Shown: positions 42,571-54,600 of the stretch, piece by piece
Layout of the letters: each line of letters opens with the position of its first letter
Position numbering within the stretch: the stretch's first letter is position 1
From: Bacteroidaceae bacterium
Lineage (GTDB): Bacteria > Bacteroidota > Bacteroidia > Bacteroidales > Bacteroidaceae
Assembly: GCA_017524545.1 (NCBI GenBank)
Contig: JAFXVN010000072.1
Span: 62,001 to 126,000 of the forward strand
Length of the DNA stretch: 64,000 nt
Direction: 5' to 3'
The notes under the pieces: generated by a model
The model's database searches: none
Seen by the model: only the letters and a program-made list of their open reading frames with translations
Told to the model about the DNA's origin: nothing
Translations under genes and position numbers: made by a program

Positions 42571-42630
42571 AAGTTGAAAGTTGAAAATTGAAAGTTTCGT
42601 AATAACGGAATAACGAGATAACGTGATAAC
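42569..42630 (+). repeat. Tandem 7-mer and 8-mer spacer reaching the giant gene start
   Basis: Four GAAAGTT units (42569-42596, one GAAAATT) are followed by four 8-base units, GTAATAAC, GGAATAAC, GAGATAAC, GTGATAAC (42599-42630). The GTG of the fourth unit is the start codon of the longest giant frame. Confidence 0.75.
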
Positions 42631-45600
42631 GAAGAATACCATAATAAGAGCGAAGAGAGCTATTGCCTTGATGCGATTGCTGATGTGTGCAGTCGTGTTC
42701 TGTGCCTTGTGCCCTGTGGCCAATGCTCAGATAACCATTGGCGGAAATATATATGGCGGCGGCAACAAAGGAAATGTTGGCGGCTGCACCAGTGTGACGT
42801 TGCGGTCTGGCGACATCGGTGTCCGACCCGACAGAGAGGACACGGAAAACCCATTGGAGAGTCCCAGGGGCAAGGTGTTTGGTGGCGCCCGTATGGCCAA
42901 TGTGGGCGGCAGCACGTTCGTCCACATCGACGGCAAGAATGCCATAGGCTATGTGCTCGCCAATCAGGTCTTTGGCGGCAACGACATTGCCGGAACCATC
43001 GGTACAGCCAAAGCTGTGGGCGAGACCGTTCCAGAGGGGCTGACGGATGTGGTGGGCACAGCGTTCGTGACGGAAGACGGTGTCGATGACACTTGGAACA
43101 GCTATGTGCTCGTCAGCTGCAAGACCGATGGCTCGGGTGCAGAAGCCGGCGATGCCAAGAAGGTCAGTGCCGGCCAGCTCTATGCCGGCGGAAACGGCGA
43201 CTATGACTACCTCCTCCCAGACGAGGAGGACGACAGGCACCGCATTTATGACAAGAGCGGCAATCTCGTTGCTTCCAACACTACCGGCTTCAGCCGTCCC
43301 GAAGTGGACAAGACATATCTGGTTGTCAACGGCGGCACCTTCGGCTATGTCTATGGCGGCGGCAACAATGCCACGGTGAAGGAGGAGACGGTCATCCACA
43401 TGGAGAACCCCAGCACCCCGTATGGCAGTCTCTATGTGGACGCTGACGGTCAGGAAGTCGCGGAAGATGCGGAAGGCGAGAAATTCAATCTCCTCAACAA
43501 CGGACGTTTCATGGACATGGGCATCGCCATATCGCCAATCTTCGGAGACGTGCATCCTTCCAGCACCGATTTCCAGATAGGCCGCTTCTTCGGTGGCAAC
43601 AACAGAGCCGACATGGCCATCCGTCCCAAATGGAACTTGCAGAAGGGCAGCATACGCAACCTCTACAGCGGCGGCAACATGGGGCGCATGATTTACAAGA
43701 ACGGCCTGCTCTTGGAAATAAACCCGGACCCTGCAAATTCCGCTTCCCTAATCATCAACAATGTCTATGGCGGCTGTCGAATGGCAGACGTGCGCCCCAT
43801 GGAATGGAACGAGACGGCTCAGGAGTATGTAGATGTGAAAGGAGTCAACCCCGGCGAATTCGCTCCCTACAGCTTCCCGCGCAACCTCGCAGCCCGCGTC
43901 ATTGTCGCCGGAGGTGACATCAACAATGTCTATGGCGGTAACGATGTGAGGGGCAGGGTGTATTTCGGCAACGCCGTGGGCGTGATGACCAGCATCCGTG
44001 GCGACATCTATGGCGGCGGCAACGGCGCATATCCCTACACAGACAATGAGAGCCTTGAGGGTGATGCCACATACGGCGACGTGTTCTATAACCATGAAAA
44101 CGTCACTTCTCTCCAAGCCTTGAACGACCTCCGCCCGAATGCCGAGCAGGTGAGCATCGTCCTGAGGGGAACAGCGGACAAGAAGACCATCATAGGCGGC
44201 TCCGTATATGTGGGCGGTAACTGCGCTACGCTGAAGACCGACCCGCTTCACGCCAGTCTGGACAACTATCCGCTTGCGGAACTGAAGATGGGTGCCCATG
44301 TCATTGCCGACAACGTGTATCTGGGCAACGACGGCGAGGGCATGGTGCGCAGCGACATCCTGCAGTATTATGGCGGTGAAGTCGTGGATAACTTCAGTTC
44401 CCTGGATTTGACAGAGTCCACCCAGATGGCGGATTATATGGAAGGCGTTTCCTTGAACCTGCACCCCCAGTTGGTTGTGGAATCCAAGAAGAGGGGCGAC
44501 CGCTTTGACTATACTTTGGACAATCCATACACCTCATTCATCGGTTCGCTCTACTATGGCGGCAACCGTGGCAGCATGACCTACGAAGGCACCCTCAACA
44601 TAAACCTGCACGAACCTATATATATATATAATAAGGTAGTAGGCGGCTGTAACAATGCCAATGTCGCCCAGACAAGCCTCAATGCCCGCTTCGAGGGCGG
44701 CATCTTAGGCTCTCCCGACGAAACCATCTATACCGACGACGACACATCAGAAGGCAACATCAGGGACCGCGTCGTGATGAACCTCTCCAAGGCCAGGATT
44801 CTGCCTATGCGTCTGAACAGTACCAAGACAGGGCTGGAGTGGAACACCTATAACAAGGACGGTGAGGGCAACTATGTGCCGGAAACCCTCGCTTCGACGA
44901 TATTGCCAGACGAGACGCTGCCCACGGTGACACTATCCACAAGAACAACAGACGGCGACGATGACGAAGACAAGACCCGCCGTCTCTTCGGCGGCAACGT
45001 CTATGGCGGTTGCTGCGAGAGCGGCCATGTGAACGGCAATGTGGTCATCAACCTGAAAGGCACCCTGCACGACAGGCACGACATCTTCGATGCCTTCACA
45101 GGAGAGGAGGAGGGTGACGACATCCTGTACGAATTCGATGAATACGACATCACCCGGCGCCACTCCGGCGTCATCCTCAACGAGCAGGGCATGGACGTGC
45201 TGGGCGATGCCCTGAACGTGTATGGCGGCGGCAAGGGTGCAGAAACCCAGGTGTGGGGCAGCGCAACCGTCAACATACAGAAAGGCTATACCTTCCAGGT
45301 CTTCGGCGGCAGCGAGAGTGGTGTCATCGGCAAGGGCATATGGAACGAATCGTTGGGCAAATACGACTATCCAAGCGTTGCCGACGAGAAGTACGGCACC
45401 TACGTCAACCTCAATTGTGAGACCGAGGGTGTGTCTCGTGCCGAGGACAGCACGGAGGAAATGGCCGACGTGGAGTTCATCTATGGCGGCGGCAACGAGG
45501 GACTCATAGTGGGCAGCACGCACGTCAATCTCGACAACGGGCGCCTCTTCAACCTGTTTGCCGGGTCGAGCAATGCCGACATCCTTGGCCATACCGAGAC

Positions 45601-48600
45601 CTACGTCGGTCTTGCAGGCTTCCCCTACCTGCGCGACCATATCTATGGCAGCAACGACTTGGGTGGACACATCCTGGGCAGTGCAGACTTCAGCGACCGC
45701 GTCAGGGACTACGCCACAACCAAGACGAAGATTCATGGCTACGACGAAGAGAATCCCGATGCCGCTCTCGCTGTGCTGAATGCCTCTGCCTATGTGGAAT
45801 ACCAGAAAGGTCGTCTAAAAGACATCTTCGGCGGCTGCTTTGGCGACTATGACTATGACAAAGAATATACCAGTGCCAAAGGCTTTGCACATCCCGAAAT
45901 GAACAATGCCTTCGTCAACTTCAGGCCTGTCGAACATCCCAGAAACGAGACGAGCAAGATATTCGGTGCCGGCGAGGGCTTCGGTACCGGCAAGGACTTC
46001 CCGGGATACCGTGACGGTGACAAGTCGCAGGACCGCAGCTATGTGCTTGTGGATATCACCAACAACAAGGGACGCTTCGCCAGCACCGAAGTGTTCGGCG
46101 GCGGCATGAACAATGGCTTGGGTATGCGCTATACCAAGGACGAGACCTTGGCTCCATCCTTCGACCTCGACCGGGCATCGGCCATCATCGATTTGGTGAA
46201 CGGCCAGATTGGTGCGGCCTATGGCGGTTCCTACGAGGAGGGTATAACCCGTCGCAGCGTCGTGAATGTGCCAGAAGGTTCCACCATTAACATCGGCAGC
46301 ATCTTTGGCGGTGCGTATGGTACGCAGACGCTCCCCCCGTGCGATGTCTATGAGTCGCATGTGAACTATCGCAGCGAAGATGCTACCGTCAGGAATGCCA
46401 TCTACGGCGGTAACAACAACGAGCGCCGCACGGTCTATGCCCATGTGAACATTTCCTCGACAGTATGGCAAGACAGGGAAAAAGGCTACTGGGCTACAAT
46501 CTATGGCGCAGGCCGAGGCGAAGACACCTGGGCGGAATACACGGAAGTGAATCTGGAGCGCGGAGCCAACGTCTATGAGGTGTATGGCGGTGGCGAAAAC
46601 GGTCATGTTGTCAATACGGAGAGCATCGTGAAGTACATGCAGAACCACTGGGGAGACCAGGGATGTGCGTCTGTTTCCGACCCCAAGTGGATTGATGCGT
46701 GGACGCTGGGCGACTACTATACGCCCGACCCTGCAGCAGCAGGCGGACTCTTCAGCGACTACCTCGACAACTCATATACCAACCTGAATAATAGCAGGGT
46801 TGTCAGAACCGCAGAGATGGACGACAGGGACTACTCCGCTTACTCAGAGCCAGAAAAGGCAAAGAGACAATACAGATACAACACCAACGTCATTATCAAT
46901 GAGGGTGCATACGTGGGGAACTATGCCTACGGCGGCGGCTTGGGTAATACGGGTACGCTTCGGCCGGGTGATATCTGGGGTAGCACCTACATCGCATTGC
47001 TTGGCGGTGAGGTGAAGAAGGACATTTATGCTGCCGGCACAGTTGGTGGTGTGGGCGATTTCTTTGGACGGGCAGGTGCATACGATGCCGACACCAACCC
47101 AGGCGGATTCACTGCCAGTGCCAATGCCTATATTCAGGGCGGAACGGTGCGTAATGTGTATGGCGGAGGATGGCGCGGCAGTGTCGGCCTTCACGATGGC
47201 ACCATCGACAGCTCCCCGGCTGATGACATTCCGGCCGAGACGCATGTGGTGATTGGCGACACGGCCGGTACCAGCTTCACCAATGGCATTCCAGCCGTGA
47301 AGCGCAATGCCTACGGCGGTGGCGAGGGCGGAGCCGTCTATGGAACAGCCTACCTTACGTTGAACAACGGCTATGTCGGTTATGTCCACCTGAATGCAAA
47401 CGAGAAGCAGGACGAAGTGACCGGCCAGATTGTCGCTGACCCGGGAGCAGTAGAACGCTATGACGAGAAGATAATCGACGAGACCTACACGGACAGTGAG
47501 ACAGGTTTGTATGCTCCCAACCAGAACCTAACGGATGCCGGCTGTCTCTTTGGCGGCGGTTATATCGACAACAGCAGTGTGGATAAGACCCGTGTGAACA
47601 TCTATGGCGGCCATGTGCGCAACAGCGCGTTTGGCGGCGGTGAGATTGCCGCCATCGGGCGTGGTGCCATCACCCTGACCCCCAGCGGCGACAAGGTTGT
47701 TCGCACCTTGAGCGGACTTTACCGCCCCGGCAAGACGCGCATAGAGATGTATGGCGGCCAGGTGCACCGCAACGTCTTCGGCGGCGGCCGTGGCTACGAC
47801 AACCTGAGCAGACGCGGGTCGCTCAACTCCGACGGTTATGTCTTCGGCCAGACCGAGGTGCACATCCACGGCGGCGAGATTGGCACGGTGTCGGGTGTGG
47901 CAGATGGCGACGGCAATGTCTTCGGCGGCGGCGATGTCGGTTTTGTCTATAGTGCATACGAGAACCCCGACGGCAGCTTCGGCAAGGGCGTGAAGGATGG
48001 TGAACGATACGGCAACGAGTATCAGGGCTACTACTATCAGCACGACTGGTCTGGCGGTGACTTCGTTACGGTACTGGTGGATCGTGACGGAGACGGGTTA
48101 GCGGACGAAGACGACGAGGGTAATCCCATCACCGAGCGGCAGTTTACCGAGGACTGCAAGGTGCTCATCGAGCCACACATGAGGGCGATTGATAATGTAA
48201 CGGTCAACGGCCACGACTATACCGCAGGCCAGTTTGTGCCCATCGCAGACCTCAATACCTTGAGGAACAAGAACGACTACGATAAAGAGACAGGAACGGG
48301 CGATAGCCTGATATGGGTCAAGCTTGACCCCGCAGGCATCATCATCCACAATGCCGTGTTTGCCGGCGGTAACACCATGCCAGGCTCCACCTCCAACAAT
48401 GCCAACACCACTTCGGTCTATGGTAATGTCACAGCCTCTATCCACGACATCTTCCACCGCGACATGATTACAATGGGCACCAGGCACACCGGCGGTCTGT
48501 ATGGCGACGGCAACCTGACCCTCGTGGATGGCTACCGCGAGCTGAACATCACGAACTACGGCACAGACTATTACTCCATTGCAAAGGAAATCAAGATTGA

Positions 48601-51600
48601 TCAATATCATGCCCTCCCCAGCCGCGAGGCCGCTTACTACGAGCTGAAGTACACATGTCTCAAGGACTGTCAGGACAAGGATTTGACAAACTACAAGGCA
48701 GCCGTTACCGATGGCGTAAACAATACCAAAGCCTCTACACTTACTGCCGACGAGTTGCAGAACCTGTTTGTGACGTATGACGATGAAAAGGAGAAATATG
48801 TTTCCGTGACGGACAAAAACGGCGTGGCAATCCTTGAATACGATGCCGAACACGGCGAATGGATTCCGAACCCTGTTGCCGGGTATTGGGAGGAGAGCGG
48901 TGTGCTCCCCGTCTATGCCGGCCGTCTGATGAACAGCATCCAGCGTGCCGATTTCTGTGGCGTCTATGGCAGCCGTATGGTGATGCAGGGCGCGCAGGAC
49001 CGCGTGCCAGAGGAGGCCGATTACACCAACTACACCATCAACCGTGTGCGCGAGGTATCGCTCAACAAGAAGATGTCAACGGCAGGCGACGATGTACTGC
49101 ACGGCAACTACTTCGGCATCTACAACATCGTGAACTATCTGGGTGCCCTGACCAGCGATGTGGATTTCGGCGACACCCGTACTACGGACAACCCGGACAC
49201 AGGAACCTACGGGCCGGAGATTACCGGGCATGAAGGCGATGTTCCCATCTACGCGGGCGACGACCTTACCTATTATGACTGGAAGGGAAAGCACATCAAA
49301 GACCGCACCCGCAACAATGGCAGCAGCCACAACAAGGTGGCACTGGCATCGGGTGTCTATCTGGAGCTGACCACAGAAGAAAGCACGGGGACAGACCTGT
49401 ATGAAAAGGTCTGGGGTCCCATCACGGGCGTCATAGAGCTGGACCTCATCAATGTCTCGCCGGGTATCGGCGGCGGCTTCGTCTATGCCAAGAACGAACA
49501 CGGTGTGCGCACTCGGAGCGGTCATGTGAATACGACCCTGACGGAGCTGAACCGTGGTGCAGTCACCAAGTGGGACTATGACTACTCCACCACGGAGGAT
49601 GCTACCAACCAAAAGGAATGGGAGACCTCCGGCAACTTCGTGCACAGCACGCAGACCATCATCGACGACTGCTACAACATCAGCAACCGATATATGGGCG
49701 CAGGCAAGATGCCAGCCCACTACTGGTACATCAAGGGTTCGGTATATGTCTATGACCAGTACATCTCTGCCTACACAGGCATTCCCAACGCCTACAGCGA
49801 GACCGTAGATATACCGCTGACCATCACTGCCGCATCCCACGGCACCCTGCAGCTGCTGAACGTCATGCCCAGCCGCTATGCCTACTATGCATCCCCAGGC
49901 GTTCCGCTTGAGACAGGCAAGAAGGTCGTCATCAACGACAAGACCTATTACAAGAACGACCCCATCAGCTATTGGGACTGGTTCCTGTTGAGCAGGTCGG
50001 AGAAGGATTTGTTCGTGCCGGAAACATACGTGAACTGTATGCCAATGAGAATCGACGGAGGCGATTTGTACGAGGCAGGCACTTACATCATGACGAAGGA
50101 CGAATACGATGACTTTGGCGACCACACCTATACAGATGTCGATGGCAATGTCATCACGAAGGCCGACAAGTCCGATGCCGACACCGAGTACATCTTCCGC
50201 TCTTCCAACAACCTCAGTCACGACACAGGTTACATTCTGACCTACGAGGTGAACAACCCAAGCATTTGGGATAATTGGTACACACCGAAGACGGGCGACT
50301 ACAGAGACAAAATCAACACGGAGACGTACAAGAACCTGGCTCTTCTGACAGACGATTCCGGGGAAACTATCGTCTATGGAAAGGACGCCTACGAAGACGG
50401 CCCCACCTATCGCCTGAAAGATGAGCTGACCGAAGGCACGGTGCTCGGTCAGCGCATGTACAAGGAGGGCGACCTCATCTCTGAGCAAACAGAAGCCACC
50501 TATCAGACTATTGCCGAGGGCAAGAGGCCAAGCGGCCAGGCAACCTTCGAGAAAGCCTATATCGTCACCAAGAAGATAACTGTTCCAGAAGGGACAGGCG
50601 AGCGTCATTACAACATAGGCGCGACTGTTCCCGAGACATTTGCCGGTAGTTATAGCGGCAGCGTAGAGGAAGCCTATATCTGCACCAATACCGTGATGCT
50701 CAGCAAGACCGACTTCATCTATAAGGACACGAGGATGACGAAGACGAAGCGCGACGGCTACATAAGCGATGTAACAACCGACATAAGAAAAATCGCTCCC
50801 GCAGGCAAGATATCGGACGAGCGTTTAGAGAAAATCAACAAGATAGACGACCTGACAGCAGCAGAAGAGGAATCCTTGGCTCTCACGGCAGAGCAGAGGA
50901 AGAACTTGAAGTCCTTGCTGGCATTGAGAAAAGAGCTGAAGGACAATCTGGTAGCCGCCTACTATTGTACGTCGGCGGAAGGTCTCTACGGCGGCAACTA
51001 CTACGAGTCGGGCAAGAACTACCGTGGCTTGGAGGCTTGGAGCTCCATGTCGGAACGCGACCGCCAGAAGTTCTCCTTCAACTACGATGCCCTCGACCTG
51101 CTCATAGACCCGAACTTCACGAATGCAGACGGAAGCGGAGCGAACTCGGAAGGCCACAAGTACAAGTACGATGGCAACTATACTTCCGAGGATGCTGTCA
51201 GGGATGCCGATACCGGCAACGCGGCAGGCTATTCCGTCCTGCAGAGTTTGGATTACACCGCATCGTACAACAGCGACACCAATTTGACGTTGACAAGCGA
51301 AATCACTGTCACACGCAACGGTGTGCCCACGCCGACGGAGTCTGTGCAGAAGGATGATGAGCTGACGCGCGAGGTCTTTGAAGGCTTGGCCAACGAGCAG
51401 CGTCACTACACACCGATTGCCGTGAAAGAAGCAGGCACATATTATGTGGTCAACACAGCTTTCCAGGTTGGCAGCTCGCCATACGCAGTGGGCGAAATAA
51501 TCAGTGCCGACACTTACAGAGGATTGCCCACTTCGGAACAATCGAATGTCACAGCATTGACGTTCTCCGTGCCGAACGAGACATACTACTACTGCCGCGA

Positions 51601-54600
51601 CAGTTACACAATGGGTTACAGTGTGACGCCCATATCGAGTACAACGGTTCCCGGTGCCGCCGGTGGTCTCACTGATGGTAAGGTGCTGGTTGGCACCCTC
51701 ATCAGTCAAAGCAATTATGATGCCCTTCCGAACGACCAGAGGAACTTCACCATCCACGGCATCTCACCCACGGAGACCTCGACGCTGTACGTGAACCGCG
51801 AAAGTGACATCTACGACCTCTCGAAGGAGAAGATTATCACCGTGGTGTATAAGTACGATTATGAGGAGACCGATGCTTCCGGCAACGTGACGCCCATCAG
51901 CGAACGCCATGTGGTGAACATCCACCTGCAGTTCAGGAGCGGCGTGCCTACCGTGGAGAACATCAGCAAGCCCGACATCATCCTGCCTGGCGACTTCACC
52001 AGCATAAGGGAGCCCAACGTCACCCCCGGTGCATACGAGGTGACGGGCGGCGGCTGGGAACTGTTCGAGACACCGCGCGATGCCGAGAGCCATACCAACG
52101 GTATCGAATACGACCCGCTGAACGACCCGCTCTATTGGTATCAGCATGACTGGCTCGTGGCCTACTATGCCAAGACCTATCTGGGCCGCACCTATTCCAA
52201 CAGTGTGCCTGTGAGCGTGGCCAACTACCATGACCTGGCCGATGTGATGTCCGATGCCAACAAGACACACCACATGTACATCGACAACAAGAACGTGAAG
52301 CGCGACCCGAAGATATACATCAACGACTACAGCAGCATCTCGAAGAACGGCCTCGACGAGCTGAAGCGTCTCTTCGACCTGAGTACTCTCGACAATCCTT
52401 CTGTAGATGAAAACGACATTATCACCACGGGCGACTTCACGGACCACCATACGCTCAACACCCAAGTCCGTGCGGGACGTAACCTGGAGTTCTTCCTGCG
52501 TACGGACATCGACCACAGCGGTTCATCCTGGAGTCCAATCGGAGCGGACGATGTCGTTGACGACCCCAGCACAGAGAATGTCGATGAGGGCGTTGCCGGC
52601 AAGTGCTTCGATGGCATCCTGCACGGCGACGGTCACACCATCAAAGGACTCGACAACTCGCTCTTCGCTCATCTCTGTGGCGATGTCTATAACCTCGGTG
52701 TCAGCGGCACGTTCACAGGTGCAGGTATCGCCGAGACGGGCGACGGCTATTTGGAGAGCTGCTGGATGAGCACCGAATCAGCAGATGCAAAGACCTCGAA
52801 GCCCCTCTTCCATAACCCGATACGCTTGGGCGGTACCCGTCCGTACCGTATAGTGAACTGTTACTATGAAGAAGATGATGATGCCGCCAACAAGTACACG
52901 AACCACAGTGGCTCATACGGCATCCCGACACCAAAGCCCGGTCAGGCCTTCTACAACGGTGAGGTGGCTTACGACCTGAACAGCTTCTATCTGAGCAAGC
53001 GCTACTATCACGGCACGGAACAAAGCACCGGGAAGGCCTACGAGTTCCTGTCGGCCAATGCCGACGGCACTCTGCCCGAAGAGATGAGCACGGGCTACTA
53101 TCCCACAACAGGGTATGCCCAGTACAGCGATTTGGGCTATGTGGAGGGGCGATTCGCCGATGGCGACTACCGCTATGCGGCTGGCAGGATTCCCGATGCA
53201 GCGGATATACGCCAGAGGATTGTGACGGAGAAGGACGACAAGGGACAGGATGTCGAAAGGACTGTCTTTGCCCCCATCTGGCCCGACGACTATATCTTCT
53301 TCGGCCAGGCACTGAATTACGGGTACGACGGTCTCACCCATCAGCCCGTGCCTTCGGCCATTGTCCGCAGCGACGGACGGATTGAACTCGGTCGCGCCGG
53401 AAACCGCGTCTATCGTGCGCCGGCATACTTCCGCAGCAAGACGATGGAAGTGGCACACTTCAACCCATACGCCGTCTTTGCTTCGCGCATGAGGAACGAT
53501 GGCTTAAAGATGACAGCCATAGACTTCACCGATGTGAAGTACGGGGCATACGAGACGTATAAGGCATACGGAGTGGGAGCCGTGGACGGTTCATCTGATG
53601 GCTTGCCCACCATGTTCTATCCTCCGTTGCTCGACGACGACGGCCTTACAGGTATCCTCAATGCCGACCTGACGAAGAACCTCCTGGTTTACACCCACAC
53701 CGCACCCGACGGCGCAAGCACCACTGCGGCAGAGAAGACGGCATCCGTCGTGCGCGACTACCTCTTCGACCCCGTCTATTCCGAGAGCGACGAGGGCTAT
53801 CGCAGGGTTGCCGCCCATGTCAGTGCAGGCATAAACGGCCACTGGGTCGAAGAAGGCAAAGCCACGAACGACCATCTGCTGGTTGACCGTCAGGACTTCA
53901 ACGCGCCGATTAGCTACACCTTCGCCAGCGGCAAGCGCATGTGGTATCAGCGTCTGCCGGAAGACAATGAGTTCGTCGGGCGCACTAAGGGATGGCAAGG
54001 CATCAGCCTGCCGTTCACGGCAGAGCTTGTCACCACCAACCAGAAGGGCGAGATTACGCACTTCTACAGCGGAAGCAATGTGAGTCAGAACGGCACGAAC
54101 ACGAAGATAGGTCACGAGTACTGGCTGCGCGACTTCCAGAGCATTGCCGCCTCGGGTGAGACTGGCGTTTATACGGCTAACTTCACCTACCCGACCTCGA
54201 AGCTTACCGACGAGGACAAGACCGTCACCAACTCCTTCCTCTGGGATTACTATTACAACGCATCCGGCGGACACGACCATAAGGACAAGAATGCCGATGA
54301 CTACCAGACTTACTACAAGCCCAATGGCGTGGGTGTGGTCAACGAGTTTGAGAAGTACCCGCTGCTCAGCAGTGGCACGCCTTACCTCATCGGATTCCCC
54401 GGTGCCACCTACTATGAATTCGACCTCAGCGGCAACTTCACGGCAACCACCACGGCACTTCCTAACCCGGAGGAGATAAGCAAACAGACCATCACCTTCG
54501 CCTCCAAGGAGGGAACGACCATCGAGGTTAGCGACGACGAGATAACAGCGGCACGCACCATTGCCACCAAGAGTGGCTACACCTACGAGCCGACCTATAT

